From the NCBI RefSeq assembly GCF_001586215.1, contig NZ_CP014634.1:2666001-2730000 (forward strand): a DNA stretch of 64,000 nucleotides, given 5' to 3'. The stretch comes from Corynebacterium simulans (GTDB taxonomy: Bacteria; Actinomycetota; Actinomycetes; Mycobacteriales; Mycobacteriaceae). The translations under genes were made by a program, and so were the position numbers. A model generated the notes under the pieces. That model saw only the letters and a list, made by a program, of their open reading frames with translations. It was not told the DNA's origin and searched no databases. Of the stretch, positions 1 through 8,425 are shown piece after piece. How positions within the stretch are numbered: position 1 is the stretch's first letter; each line of letters begins with the position of its first letter.

Positions 1-392
1 ACCTGGGCGCCGACATGATCGGCGGCCTGGATGCCCGCGGATTCCTGCTGGGGTCAGCCGTGGCCTATAAGCTGGGCCTGGGAATTCTGGCCATCCGCAA
101 GAAAGGCAAGCTGCCGCCACCAGTACTGACCCAGGAATACACCCTAGAGTACGGCTCCGCGGCGCTGGAGATTCCGGCCGATGGCGTGGACATCAAGGGC
201 AAACGTGTCGTGCTTGTCGACGACGTGCTGGCAACCGGTGGCACCCTCTACGGCGCGAAGTTGCTTTTGGAGTCCGCGGGTGCGGAAGTTGCCGGAAACG
301 TCGTGGTGCTAGAGGTCAATGGCTTAGCCGGCCGCGAGCGATTGGCAGATGTTCCGCTGGTAGTGCTCAATCAGGCGGGCGCGACCGGCTAG
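1..392 (+). CDS. apt: Adenine phosphoribosyltransferase, C-terminal part (cut by window edge)
   Basis: Joins adenine and PRPP to give AMP in purine salvage in the cytosol. The frame is open from base 3 and enters from outside the window, so the N-terminus is missing. The visible part begins just before the conserved GGLDARGF segment. The PRPP-binding loop [13 protein letters not shown], typical of type I phosphoribosyltransferases, lies about 65 to 80 residues further on. An ATG at 15 is internal and is not the start. The position directly upstream of rel matches the actinobacterial secDF-apt-rel order. The stop codon overlaps the putative rel -10 hexamer. Confidence 0.93.
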   Translation, partial: LGADMIGGLDARGFLLGSAVAYKLGLGILAIRKKGKLPPPVLTQEYTLEYGSAALEIPADGVDIKGKRVVLVDDVLATGGTLYGAKLLLESAGAEVAGNVVVLEVNGLAGRERLADVPLVVLNQAGATG

Positions 393-395
393 AAT
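390..395 (+). promoter_or_regulatory. Putative -10 element of rel (TAGAAT)
   Basis: TAGAAT fits the corynebacterial TANANT -10 pattern and overlaps the apt stop codon. Transcription would begin near 402, giving rel a leader of about 80 nt that carries three 11-bp repeats. No convincing -35 is seen. Confidence 0.4.
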
Positions 396-406
396 GATGT
401 GGCTAA

Positions 407-439
407 GGCCATACTAGGGCCATACTAGGGCCATACTAG
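407..439 (+). repeat. Three perfect 11-bp tandem repeats in the rel leader
   Basis: The unit GGCCATACTAG occurs three times back to back at 407-417, 418-428 and 429-439, then a partial GCC. It sits between the putative -10 at 390 and the rel ribosome-binding site at 467-474. The unit length is close to one DNA helical turn, so each copy would face the same side of the helix. Function is unknown. Confidence 0.85.
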
Positions 440-481
440 GCCAAACACATCACCCCCATGACCTATGAGGAGGGCGACGCC

Positions 482-2773
482 GTGACCACTGAGAAGTCGA
501 CAAAGCGCCCTAATGGCGGCATGCGCAGCATGTCCGCCCGTTTAGCGCGGTCTTTGACCGGCGGAAGGGTAAGGATCAACCCGGTTTTGGACCCACTTAT
601 GTCCATTCACCGGCAGTTTCACCCCAAGGCCGATGCAGAAGTGCTCAACAACGCTTATGACACTGCTGAGCGCCTCCACGAGGGGGTGTTCCGTAAGTCG
701 GGGGAGCCGTACATTACGCATCCGCTGGCGGTGGCCACGATTGCCGCGGAGATCGGCATGGACACCACCACCATCGTTGCGGCGCTGCTGCATGACACGG
801 TGGAAGATACCGACTACTCGTTGGATGACCTCACGCGCGACTTCGGCCCGGAGGTTGCCCGGCTTGTCGACGGCGTGACGAAGCTGGACAAGGTCGCCTT
901 GGGCGCCGCCGCGGAGGCGGAGACGATCCGCAAGATGATCGTGGCCATGGCTACTGACCCGCGCGTGCTGGTTATCAAGGTCGCCGACCGCCTGCACAAT
1001 ATGCGCACCATGCGCTTTTTGCCGCCAGAGAAGCAGGCAAAGAAGGCGCGCCAGACCCTAGACGTCATCGCGCCGCTGGCGCACCGCCTCGGCATGGCGA
1101 ACGTGAAGTGGGAGCTGGAAGACCTTTCCTTTGCCATCTTGTACCCGAAGAAGTACGACGAGATTGTACGCATGGTGGCAGATCGCGCGCCTTCGCGCGA
1201 TCGCGCCCTTAAGGAGATCCAGAAGCAGGTTGGTGCGGCGCTGCGTGAAAACGGCATTCAGGCCGAGGTCATGGGCCGCCCGAAGCACTATTGGTCCATT
1301 TATCAGAAGATGATGGTCCGTGGCCGCGACTTTGCGGAGATCTTCGACCTCCTGGGCATCCGCATCTTGGTCGATGACGTCAACTCGTGCTACGCCGCCA
1401 TCGGCGTGGTCCACGCGCTCTACCAAGCGCTGCCGGGCCGGTTTAAGGACTATATTTCCTCCCCGCGCTTCGGCGTCTACCAGTCGCTGCACACCACGGT
1501 GATTGCAGAAGGCGGCTCCACCCTGGAAGTTCAGGTGCGTACGCACGAGATGCATTACAACGCCGAGTTTGGTGTGGCCGCGCACTGGCGTTACAAGGAG
1601 AAAAAGGGCAAGAACGGCGCCGGCGATGCCGAAGTCGACCAGATGGCGTGGATGCGCCAGCTGCTGGATTGGCAGAAGGAAGCTGCAGACCCGAACGAGT
1701 TCTTAGACTCGCTGCGCTATGACCTGACCACCAAGCAGATCTTTGCTTTCACGCCCAAGGGCGATGTGGTGACTCTGCCAGCGGGGTCCACGCCGGTGGA
1801 CTTTGCCTATGCCGTCCACACTGAGGTGGGGCACCGCTGCATCGGTGCGAAGGTCAACGGCAAGCTGGTGGCGTTGGAATCCCAGCTAAAGTCCGGCGAC
1901 AAGGTAGAGATCTTTACCTCGAAGGATCAGAATGCCGGTCCTTCGCGTGATTGGCAGGAGTTCCTAGTATCGCCGCGCGCGAAGGCGAAGGTGCGCCAGT
2001 GGTTTGCCAAGGAGCGCCGCGAAGAGCACCTAGAGGCCGGCCGCGACGCTTTGGCCGCGGAAATCCAGCGCGGAGGCTTGCCGATGCACCGCCTGTTCAC
2101 CGCATCCTCGATGCGCCAAGTGGCAGAGCAGTTGCACTTTGACGACGTCGATTCGCTCTACACGGCAATCGGCGCGGGCCACGTCTCGGCCCAGCACGTG
2201 GCTAACCAGTTGATGTCGCTCTTCGGCGACCAAGACGATGCCGCTGAGGCACTGGCGTCACGTACTTCGCTCACGGAGTTGGAGAACTCCCGTACTCAAC
2301 GCACCACCGATTCCGAGAAGGGAACCGGCATCCTAGTGGAGGGTAGCCCCGACGTCATGGCTAAGCTGGCGCGCTGCTGCCAGCCCGTGCCTGGTGACGC
2401 CATCTTCGGATTCGTCACCCGTGGCGGCGGCGTTTCGGTTCACCGTGCAGATTGCACCAATGCCGAAAAGCTCAAGCAGGAACCAGAGCGCATGATGAAG
2501 GTGGAGTGGTCCTCCGGCAAGGGCGCCGCCGGCGAGTTTGCTGCGAGCGTCCAGCTCGAGGCCATCGACCGCCAGGGCCTGCTGGCTGAGCTGACCGGCG
2601 TGTTCAGTGAGCAGAAGCTCAACGTGTTGTCCATGAGCTCCAATCGCGGTGATGACCACATCGCCACGATGCGCTTTACCTTCTCCATCTCGGATACCAA
2701 GCAGCTGGGCCAGCTTATGACCACGCTGCGCAACACCGAGGGCGTCTTCGACGTCTACCGCGTAACGGCCTAG
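482..2773 (+). CDS. rel: Bifunctional (p)ppGpp synthetase/hydrolase
   Basis: Makes and degrades the stringent-response alarmone (p)ppGpp on starved ribosomes in the cytosol. Domains in order: an HD hydrolase domain with [10 protein letters not shown] near residue 105; a RelA/SpoT synthetase domain near 230-350 with YQSLHTTV and EVQVRT; a TGS domain near 395-455; a linker with a CC motif (ARCCQPVPG) near 640; and a C-terminal ACT domain. The usual Rsh layout is complete at 763 residues. I choose the GTG at 482 because GAGGAGGG at 467-474 is an ideally spaced ribosome-binding site for it. The in-frame ATG at 458 would place that site inside the gene. Two hairpins follow the stop. Confidence 0.95.
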   Translation: MTTEKSTKRPNGGMRSMSARLARSLTGGRVRINPVLDPLMSIHRQFHPKADAEVLNNAYDTAERLHEGVFRKSGEPYITHPLAVATIAAEIGMDTTTIVAALLHDTVEDTDYSLDDLTRDFGPEVARLVDGVTKLDKVALGAAAEAETIRKMIVAMATDPRVLVIKVADRLHNMRTMRFLPPEKQAKKARQTLDVIAPLAHRLGMANVKWELEDLSFAILYPKKYDEIVRMVADRAPSRDRALKEIQKQVGAALRENGIQAEVMGRPKHYWSIYQKMMVRGRDFAEIFDLLGIRILVDDVNSCYAAIGVVHALYQALPGRFKDYISSPRFGVYQSLHTTVIAEGGSTLEVQVRTHEMHYNAEFGVAAHWRYKEKKGKNGAGDAEVDQMAWMRQLLDWQKEAADPNEFLDSLRYDLTTKQIFAFTPKGDVVTLPAGSTPVDFAYAVHTEVGHRCIGAKVNGKLVALESQLKSGDKVEIFTSKDQNAGPSRDWQEFLVSPRAKAKVRQWFAKERREEHLEAGRDALAAEIQRGGLPMHRLFTASSMRQVAEQLHFDDVDSLYTAIGAGHVSAQHVANQLMSLFGDQDDAAEALASRTSLTELENSRTQRTTDSEKGTGILVEGSPDVMAKLARCCQPVPGDAIFGFVTRGGGVSVHRADCTNAEKLKQEPERMMKVEWSSGKGAAGEFAASVQLEAIDRQGLLAELTGVFSEQKLNVLSMSSNRGDDHIATMRFTFSISDTKQLGQLMTTLRNTEGVFDVYRVTA

Positions 2774-2790
2774 AAGGTAAAGCCCAGACC

Positions 2791-2840
2791 GTGACGGCGG
2801 GACGCCGTCACCCTCACCCAACCTAGGGTGAGGGTTTCTT
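2791..2840 (+). terminator. Double-hairpin intrinsic terminator after rel
   Basis: A first stem, GTGACGGCG with CGCCGTCAC (2791-2799 and 2803-2811), is followed by CCCTCACCC with GGGTGAGGG (2811-2819 and 2826-2834) and then TTTCTT. The two stems share base 2811. Confidence 0.8.
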
Positions 2841-2879
2841 AATGCCATATAGCTGGCGGTTTGCGGGCAGGTGAACTTT

Positions 2880-2893
2880 CCGGGCATGCCCGG
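2880..2893. promoter_or_regulatory. Perfect 14-bp palindrome upstream of the nucleotidase gene
   Basis: CCGGGCATGCCCGG is fully self-complementary and lies about 55 bp upstream of the probable -10. It could be an operator. The binding protein is unknown. Confidence 0.35.
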
Positions 2894-2946
2894 TAAAACG
2901 CCAGGTAAAAGCATTTATGTGGGCTGCGAAGGTGCCTTAAAGCGAC

Positions 2947-2952
2947 TATAAA
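2947..2952 (+). promoter_or_regulatory. Putative -10 of the 5'-nucleotidase gene (TATAAA)
   Basis: TATAAA lies 38 bp before the GTG start, which also has a clear AGGAG ribosome-binding site at 2981-2985. Confidence 0.45.
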
Positions 2953-2990
2953 CAAGACGTTCGTACCTCTCTCATGAAACAGGAGAACTC

Positions 2991-5072
2991 GTGAAATTTC
3001 GTCGCTTTGGCCAGCTGCTCGCTGCCTCTACCGTTACTGCCGTCGCTCTCAGCGGAGCCCCTGCCTTCGCGCAGGACAACACCGTGACTATCTCCGTCAG
3101 CAACATCACTGACATCCACGGTCATTTGGAAAATGGCCTGCCCAAGGACAAGACCGTAAAGCCCGGCGATGAGATGGGCGCGGCTCTGCTGCAGTCGCTG
3201 ATTAAGAAGGTCAACGAAGGCCAAGAATATGCGCTGACTTCCTCTGGCGATAACGTGGGCGGTTCTGCATATATCTCCGCCATCTCTGAGGATGAATACA
3301 CCATGGACGTTCTCAACGCGATGGGCCTCGATGCTACCGCAGTGGGCAACCACGAGTTTGATAAGGGCGTCGATGACTTGCGGGACCGTATCCAGCCGCA
3401 CTCCGAATTCCCGATCCTGGGCGCAAACGTCCTGCAGAATGGCAAGCCGATTCTCGATGCTTCCATCGTCCAGGAAATCGGCGGCGTCAAGGTGGGTTTT
3501 GTTGGCACCGTTACCCAGAACACCGAGTTCAAGGTTGCCCCGGCAATGATTCCAGGCGTGACCTTCACCGACCCAGTTGAGGCCACCAATAAAGAGGCAA
3601 AGCACCTGAAGGAATCCGGCGAGGCTGACGTCGTCATCGCGCTCTTCCACGAGGACGCCCAGCAGTTCGCCGACGGATTCAGCACCGACGTTGATGCGCT
3701 CTTCGGCGGCGATACCCACGTGAAGACCCAGGGCGAGGTCGCCCGCGAGGGCGCCCTGCCGCTGCAGTGGGCGCAGGGCCACGAGTACGGCAAGCTGCTC
3801 AACGACCTGGATATCACCTTCGACACCAAGGCGAAGAAGGTCACCGACATCAAAATGAAGCAGTACGACGCGACGGACGCGGCTTCGCTTAGCGAGGATG
3901 CCGAAATCGCCGCGATCGTCGATGAAGCTGCGGCCAAGGCGGAGGAGCTCGGTGCTGACGTCGTGGGCACCATGCCAGAGGCGCTCTTCCGTGGCTCCGA
4001 TGAGGGCAAGGGTTCGGGCTCCAACCGCGGCGTGGAATCCACCCTGAACAACTTCATCGCGCAGGCACAGCGCAAATCTGTGGCGAAGGCCGTGGGCAAG
4101 GAGATCGACCTGGGCGTCATGAACGCCGGTGGTGTGCGCGCGGACCTGCCTGCAGGCGAGGTCACCTACAAGGATGTCTTCACGGTGCAGCCATTCGGCA
4201 ACGCCGTGGCTTACGGCAAGGTTTCCGGCGCTGACCTCATCAAGGCTCTGGAGAACCAGTGGCAGGAAGGCGCATCTCGTCCGCGCCTGGCCATGGGCCT
4301 TTCCGATAACGTGCAAGTGGTTTATGACCAGACCGGTGAGCACGGTAGCCGCATTAAGTCCGTGACCATCGACGGTGAGCAGGTCGACCCGAGCAAGGAC
4401 TACACCATCGCGCTGTCCACCTTCCTCATCGGCGGCGGCGACGGCTACTTCGCTGAGGGCGCCATCAAGGATGTTGTGGACTTGGGCTACATGGACACTC
4501 AGGCCATGATTGATTACATCAAGGCTGGCAAGCCAGCCGCTCGTGAGGGTCAGGGCCAGATTGGCGCTCACATCACCGGCGAGGTTAAGCCGGGCAATGA
4601 GATCACCGTGGAGCTGTCCTCCCTCAACTACACCTCTGAGGGCGAGCCGATGGCAAAGACCGCCACGGTCAAGCTGGGGGATGAGACCGCCACTGCGGAT
4701 ATCGACAACGCGAAGCAGGACGGTGACGACCAGTTCGGTGAGCGCGGCCGCGCGACGCTGAAGCTTAACGTGCCGGCGGACTTCACTTGCGATACCCCGC
4801 TCGAAATCACCACCGACGCTGGCACTGAGGCAACGCTGCCGCTTGACGACGCCACCTGCAGCGACGAGCCGGGCAAGGGCGATACTACCGACAGCTCCTC
4901 GCTGAGCTCCCTGTCCTCCCTGGACTCCGGTTCTTCCAAGGGCCTGGGCATTGCCGCGGGCGTCATCGCTGCCATCGTGGGCATCATCGGTGTGGTGGGC
5001 ATGAACATGCACATGCTGCCGGCGCCGGTGCGTGCTTTCATTGAGAACCTGCGCAAGCAGTTCAACATATAA
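2991..5072 (+). CDS. ushA: Secreted, membrane-anchored 5'-nucleotidase / UDP-sugar hydrolase
   Basis: Hydrolyses nucleotides or UDP-sugars outside the membrane, which can release phosphate and nucleosides. A signal peptide ends near AFAQD (residue 28). The metallophosphatase half shows D41-x-H43 (NITDIHGH), a GDN at about 86, GNHEFD at 119-124 and a later GGDTH. The C-terminal half is a 5'-nucleotidase substrate domain with NAGGVRADLPAGEVTY. The last 45 residues hold a Ser-rich linker, one membrane helix (about 652-671) and a short basic tail. There is no LPXTG motif, so it is probably held by the helix. Length is 693 residues. The GTG start follows AGGAGAACTC. A strong terminator follows. 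Confidence 0.9.
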   Translation: MKFRRFGQLLAASTVTAVALSGAPAFAQDNTVTISVSNITDIHGHLENGLPKDKTVKPGDEMGAALLQSLIKKVNEGQEYALTSSGDNVGGSAYISAISEDEYTMDVLNAMGLDATAVGNHEFDKGVDDLRDRIQPHSEFPILGANVLQNGKPILDASIVQEIGGVKVGFVGTVTQNTEFKVAPAMIPGVTFTDPVEATNKEAKHLKESGEADVVIALFHEDAQQFADGFSTDVDALFGGDTHVKTQGEVAREGALPLQWAQGHEYGKLLNDLDITFDTKAKKVTDIKMKQYDATDAASLSEDAEIAAIVDEAAAKAEELGADVVGTMPEALFRGSDEGKGSGSNRGVESTLNNFIAQAQRKSVAKAVGKEIDLGVMNAGGVRADLPAGEVTYKDVFTVQPFGNAVAYGKVSGADLIKALENQWQEGASRPRLAMGLSDNVQVVYDQTGEHGSRIKSVTIDGEQVDPSKDYTIALSTFLIGGGDGYFAEGAIKDVVDLGYMDTQAMIDYIKAGKPAAREGQGQIGAHITGEVKPGNEITVELSSLNYTSEGEPMAKTATVKLGDETATADIDNAKQDGDDQFGERGRATLKLNVPADFTCDTPLEITTDAGTEATLPLDDATCSDEPGKGDTTDSSSLSSLSSLDSGSSKGLGIAAGVIAAIVGIIGVVGMNMHMLPAPVRAFIENLRKQFNI

Positions 5073-5089
5073 GCACTGCAGTCTAAAGC

Positions 5090-5124
5090 AAGGCACCGTG
5101 GAATCTTCTCCACGGTGCCTTTGT
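5090..5124 (+). terminator. Intrinsic terminator of the nucleotidase gene
   Basis: A 13-bp perfect stem (5090-5102 with 5109-5121, arm AAGGCACCGTGGA) ends in a short T-rich stretch. Confidence 0.85.
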
Positions 5125-5157
5125 CTATCCAAGCTCCGTGAAGGAAAAGCGTGGTAG

Positions 5158-5163
5158 TAGAGT
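5158..5163 (+). promoter_or_regulatory. Putative leaderless -10 (TAGAGT) of the DUF421 gene
   Basis: TAGAGT ends 8 bp before the GTG at 5172, and no Shine-Dalgarno sequence is present. The transcript would begin at or next to the start codon. Confidence 0.5.
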
Positions 5164-5171
5164 AGTTTGAC

Positions 5172-5756
5172 GTGGATATTGTGGATTTGATCGGGCGTGA
5201 GTCGGTATATCAATTAGGCATTGAGCCACACCGAATCCCCGTGGTCTTACTTGCCACCATCGGTATCTACTTGGCCTTTATGATTCTGGTCAAGCTCTTT
5301 GGCACCCGCGTGCTGACGTCGATGACTGCCTCCGATGCGGTCATCATCATTATGTTCGGTGCCGTGGCCGGCCGTGTCATCGTGGGTAATCCACCTACCC
5401 TTGCCGCCGGCGTCATCGGCCTTCTAACGCTCATGGTTTTAGAGGCTGCCTTCGGCACCATCCGCCGCTACATCGGCTGGTCCCGCTACCTAGACCGCCG
5501 TCCCGTGCTGTTGGTCTATAACGGCGAGCTGCTCGAAGACAACATGCACTTTGCCCACATCACCGTCAGCGACGTAAATTCCGCAACCCGCAAAGCCGGA
5601 CTCGGCCGCCGCGGCGACATTCAGATGATGATCCTCGAACCCACCGGCCAAATTTCCGTCATCAAAATCGGCCAATTCGTCGACCCGGACCTCTTCCGCG
5701 ACATCCTCGGCGCTGAGCTCATCGAGGGCATGGACGAGGAAAAAGGGGAGAAGTAG
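5172..5756 (+). CDS. DUF421 (YetF-like) membrane protein
   Basis: A member of the DUF421/YetF family of small integral membrane proteins; the biochemical role is not established. Three hydrophobic segments occupy the N-terminal half (about residues 20-40, 48-66 and 70-92), including GAVAGRVIVGNPPTLAAGVIG. A soluble C-terminal domain follows, with GRRGDIQMMILEPTGQISVIK. Length (194 residues) is normal for actinobacterial members. The GTG start is chosen because it opens the conserved N-terminus and sits 8 bp after a TANANT hexamer. It appears to be a single-gene unit, isolated by the upstream terminator. Confidence 0.75.
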   Translation: MDIVDLIGRESVYQLGIEPHRIPVVLLATIGIYLAFMILVKLFGTRVLTSMTASDAVIIIMFGAVAGRVIVGNPPTLAAGVIGLLTLMVLEAAFGTIRRYIGWSRYLDRRPVLLVYNGELLEDNMHFAHITVSDVNSATRKAGLGRRGDIQMMILEPTGQISVIKIGQFVDPDLFRDILGAELIEGMDEEKGEK

Positions 5757-5882
5757 CTGCGGTCTTGGCTGAATACGGTGTCCGTTGACTGAGTAATGTG
5801 GCTGACAGACGAGTTTTGACAGTAGCCTGAAGGCGTAGCGGCGGCCGAAGGTTATAGCCACTACTGAAAGGATGCACGTGTA

Positions 5883-6062
5883 ATGACGGTTCCTGGCGAG
5901 CAAGCGCACAACGAACAGCCTATGTCCGATAAAGAGTTCGAAGCACTAAAGAAAGCACATTTCTTCATGGAGGAATACATGAAGTGCTTGGATGAAGCAC
6001 GCAAACGTCCATGGTGGGAGAAAGCGCTTGGTGTGTTCGGCATTCGACGCATCGTGCGTTAG
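5883..6062 (+). CDS. Small charged protein of unknown function (59 aa)
   Basis: I do not recognise this gene. It encodes 59 residues beginning MTVPGEQAHN, with a central amphipathic stretch rich in Lys and Glu (FEALKKAHFFMEEYMK), a Trp pair (RPWWEKALG) and a basic end (GIRRIVR). There is no signal peptide or clear membrane segment. Support for it being real is an AAAGGA ribosome-binding site at 5867-5872, 10 bp before the ATG, a protein-like composition, and a weak hairpin after the stop (6076-6094). Existence is likely but unproven, and no function can be offered. Confidence 0.5.
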   Translation: MTVPGEQAHNEQPMSDKEFEALKKAHFFMEEYMKCLDEARKRPWWEKALGVFGIRRIVR

Positions 6063-6165
6063 TAGTTGGTAGGCAACCAAAGTTCTTCTTTGGTGTTAAC
6101 CAGCGAGTCTGTATGCTACGGTCGGCCAGTGTCGCCCGCTTATGCGGCGAAAAGATGGACCAGAC

Positions 6166-6198
6166 GCAAGAAAACCGCCCACCAAATGGTGAGCGGTT
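6166..6198 (-). terminator. Intrinsic terminator of the small secreted protein gene
   Basis: The arms 6173-6183 and 6188-6198 form an 11-bp stem with one mismatch. Read on the reverse strand it is followed by TTTTCTT. It lies 22 bp past the stop codon at 6221. Confidence 0.75.
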
Positions 6199-6220
6199 GT
6201 TCTAGATCTTCGGATCGAAA

Positions 6221-6532
6221 TTAGAAGATCTTGAAGTATTTGTTGATGAAGCCAAACAGTGCGCCGAGAGCGGAGATGACTGCGGTTGCAACGCCGATCC
6301 AAGCCTTTACCTCGTCTGCCTGGTCTTTGTCGAAGGAGGAGGAACCCTTGTTCTCCTTAGCGTCGTCCTTGTTGTCGTCGTTCTTGTTGTTGTCGGTGTT
6401 GGTGTTCGCGTAAACGGTAGCCTCAACCGGAGCCTCGTCAGCGGTCTGGGCCATAGCAGCGCCAGCGCCGCCGAAGGAGATGGTAGCGGCTGCAGCTGCT
6501 GCAACCAGTGCCTTACGGGAGAAGAACTTCAT
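6221..6532 (-). CDS. Small secreted protein with hydrophobic C-terminal helix, unknown function
   Basis: No known family is recognised. The 103-residue product has a Sec signal peptide (MKFFSRKALVAAAAAA) with probable cleavage after AMA at residue 28. An Asn/Asp/Lys-rich disordered linker runs from about 42 to 70. The C-terminal segment (about 77-103) is hydrophobic with aromatic and basic residues at the end (GFINKYFKIF). I choose the ATG at 6532 because AAGGA lies 8 bp upstream and the signal peptide starts there. Small exported helical proteins are common in the corynebacterial mycomembrane, so an envelope role is a reasonable guess. It has its own terminator, so it is monocistronic. Confidence 0.7.
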   Translation of the reverse strand: MKFFSRKALVAAAAAATISFGGAGAAMAQTADEAPVEATVYANTNTDNNKNDDNKDDAKENKGSSSFDKDQADEVKAWIGVATAVISALGALFGFINKYFKIF

Positions 6533-6766
6533 GTGTTCAATCCTTAGGAGTTTGGGAATTTCAAAGACCCCACGAATGTTAGTTCCGGCCCTGAAGATAT
6601 GCAACCGATAAAGCGAAAAAGTTCATCCTGTGAAGTATCTGGAGGATTGTTGTGTGCAGGAGAAATAGGAAAAATGCACTAGATGATTGAGCCTACTTTG
6701 TGAAAAGGCCTGCGCAAGCATAAGAAAATCTCAGCTAACTCTGAAAATGGTGCATGTAAGACGAAG

Positions 6767-6801
6767 CCCCCTGGGCATACCCATCAGGGGTGCCCAGGGG
6801 G
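6767..6801 (-). terminator. Hairpin downstream of the cyclophilin gene
   Basis: A perfect 11-bp stem, CCCCCTGGGCA with TGCCCAGGGGG (6767-6777 and 6791-6801), lies 28 bp past the stop of the reverse-strand gene. The flanks lack a long T-run, so termination is inferred mostly from position and stem strength. Confidence 0.65.
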
Positions 6802-6829
6802 AGACGAAAGGACATCTATTTGTCGGCGC

Positions 6830-7693
6830 TTAGGCTTCGACAGACGCCTTCTTGATCTTGATTTCCTCAGCCGGCTTACCGTCGGAGGCACCGCCTTCGA
6901 CGCCGATCTTGGCGATCTTGTCCATGGTCTCCTGGCCCTTGTCGGTCAGGTCGCCAAAGTAGGTGTACTCAGGCGTGAGCATGGAGTCGGCGTAGTTGAC
7001 GAAGAACTGGGAGCCGTTGGTGTCCACGCCGGAGTTGGCCATGGCGATGGAGCCTTTCGGGTAGGTCACCGGGTTCTTGGTGTCAGCTTCATCAGTCTCG
7101 TCGGTTGGGTATTCGTTGGCGAAGCTAAAGCCAGGGCCGCCGGAGCCGGTGCCGGTTGGGTCACCGCACTGCAGGACGCTCAAGCCGCCGGAGGTCATGC
7201 GGTGGCAGATGGTGTCGTCGTAGTAGCCCTGATCCGCCAGGTCCGAAATTGCGTTGACGGCACACGGAGCTTTAGCACGGTCGAGCTCCATTTCGATGTC
7301 GCCCTTGTTGGTAGCAAAGTTAACCTTCACCGTTCCCTTGGTGGAGACATCCTTGCCGTCCGGAACCTTCGCCCCGTTGGCATCCCGGCCGTCCTTTTCG
7401 TAGGTGCACTGCACGCTCGCAGGCAGTGCCTCAGCACGCTTGCCGGACAGTGGCTTGGCATCCGGGGTGTCCTGAGCAGTGGTCTCTGCGGCGCTGGATT
7501 CTTCGGCCACGACCTTCTCATCGGAATTATCGCGGGTGGCGAAGAAGTAGATGCCGCCGACCAAGGCGAGGATAACTACGAGCGAGGCCGCGACAACGCC
7601 CAGAGGGCGGGTCTTTTCCTTGCGGTCACGGGCCTTAAGCTCACGGTCGAGCTGGTTTAGCGCTTCTTCGCCACGCTGTTTGTTGTTGGGCAT
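6830..7693 (-). CDS. Membrane-anchored peptidyl-prolyl cis-trans isomerase (cyclophilin)
   Basis: Cyclophilin-type prolyl isomerase, expected to speed folding of exported proteins. The first 28 residues are charged and cytoplasmic. One membrane helix follows at about 31-52 (GVVAASLVVILALVGGIYFF), then an acidic linker, so the enzyme domain lies outside the membrane. The domain carries SIAMANSGVDTNGSQFFVNY and YTYFGDLTDKG, the usual cyclophilin core. Length is 287 residues. Location a few kilobases from rel matches other corynebacteria, where the gene is often called ppiA. The ATG at 7693 follows AAAGGACC. Confidence 0.88.
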   Translation of the reverse strand: MPNNKQRGEEALNQLDRELKARDRKEKTRPLGVVAASLVVILALVGGIYFFATRDNSDEKVVAEESSAAETTAQDTPDAKPLSGKRAEALPASVQCTYEKDGRDANGAKVPDGKDVSTKGTVKVNFATNKGDIEMELDRAKAPCAVNAISDLADQGYYDDTICHRMTSGGLSVLQCGDPTGTGSGGPGFSFANEYPTDETDEADTKNPVTYPKGSIAMANSGVDTNGSQFFVNYADSMLTPEYTYFGDLTDKGQETMDKIAKIGVEGGASDGKPAEEIKIKKASVEA

Positions 7694-7832
7694 TTAATGG
7701 TCCTTTGGCGATGGATTTCGAGTTAAACGCTAGCTTCTAAGCCAGTGGGCTCGAGCTATACCTGACAGAGTCTAGCCCGTCTGGCCCAACGGATCGTATT
7801 TGCCCATCGTGGCACGCCAGGCAATCCTTCAG

Positions 7833-7838
7833 TAGGGT
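7833..7838 (+). promoter_or_regulatory. Putative leaderless -10 (TAGGGT) of tpx
   Basis: TAGGGT ends 8 bp before the ATG at 7847. No ribosome-binding site lies between them. Confidence 0.5.
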
Positions 7839-7846
7839 GGGGCGCC

Positions 7847-8347
7847 ATGGCTCACGTTAAATTCAATGGAAACGAAACCGAAATCGCCGGAAACCTACCT
7901 GAGGTAGGGCAGAAGCTGCCAGAGTTCACGCTCGTCGGCACCGATCTTTCCGAGGTAACCAACCAGGACTTCGAGGGCAAGCGCCTGGTTATCTCCTTGT
8001 TCCCGTCCGTAGACACCGGCGTGTGTGCAGCGCAGCTGCGTTCCTTCAACGAGAAGGCTGCCGGCCTAGACAACACCGTTGTGTTGTCCGTGTCCCGTGA
8101 CCTGCCATTCGCGCAGGAGCGCTTCTGTGCAGCAGAGGGCATTGAGAACGTCGTTAGCGCTTCTGACTTCCGCTCTGACTTCGGCGAGAAGCTGGGCATT
8201 ACCCTGCAGGGCTCCCCGCTGAAGGGCCTGCTGGCTCGCTCCGTTGTTGTCACCGATGAAGAGCACAAGGTCATCTACACCGAGCTCGTCGATGAAGTCA
8301 CCACCGAGCCGAACTACGACGCTGTGATCGAGGCATTGAGCAAGTAA
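7847..8347 (+). CDS. tpx: Thiol peroxidase (atypical 2-Cys peroxiredoxin)
   Basis: Reduces peroxides using thioredoxin in the cytosol. The peroxidatic cysteine is C60 in PSVDTGVC and the resolving cysteine is C94 in ERFCAAEG, the spacing seen in Tpx proteins. The N-terminus ([21 protein letters not shown]) and length (166 residues) also fit. The gene stands alone, with a leaderless-type promoter. A possible regulatory palindrome or terminator follows at 8378-8415. Confidence 0.95.
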   Translation: MAHVKFNGNETEIAGNLPEVGQKLPEFTLVGTDLSEVTNQDFEGKRLVISLFPSVDTGVCAAQLRSFNEKAAGLDNTVVLSVSRDLPFAQERFCAAEGIENVVSASDFRSDFGEKLGITLQGSPLKGLLARSVVVTDEEHKVIYTELVDEVTTEPNYDAVIEALSK

Positions 8348-8377
8348 ATCAGCGAGTAAAAGCTCACTAAATCTCAT

Positions 8378-8418
8378 CTAGCGCCTGGCCCCACTGCATT
8401 GGGGGCGGGCGCTAGACT
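8378..8418 (+). promoter_or_regulatory. Imperfect palindrome overlapping the -10 (TAGACT) of the MBL gene
   Basis: CTAGCGCC is mirrored by GGGCGCTAG across inner arms CCCC and GGGG. The right end supplies the TAG of TAGACT (8413-8418), which ends 7 bp before the ATG at 8426. It could be a tpx terminator, an operator, or both. No T-run follows. Confidence 0.45.
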
Positions 8419-8425
8419 GCGTTTT

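Noticed and set aside
407..439. Short CRISPR-like array
   Set aside because: The 11-bp units are directly adjacent, with no spacers, and no cas genes are present.
2946..5213. A 755-codon open frame on the reverse strand across the nucleotidase gene
   Set aside because: It is antisense to a gene with clear domains and signal peptide, and its product has no recognisable motifs. Such frames are expected from the codon bias of GC-rich genes. Others of this kind cover uvrA (55231-56901), mltG (26412-27752) and alaS (23039-24295).
6011..6205. 64-codon forward frame between the small protein and the secreted protein gene
   Set aside because: It overlaps the end of the 59-codon gene in another frame, has no ribosome-binding site, and ends within the hairpin used as terminator by the opposite gene.
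8399..8425. Extended N-terminus for the MBL hydrolase from ATG 8399
   Set aside because: The added residues come from the palindrome and -10 region, and the conserved fold starts at 8426.
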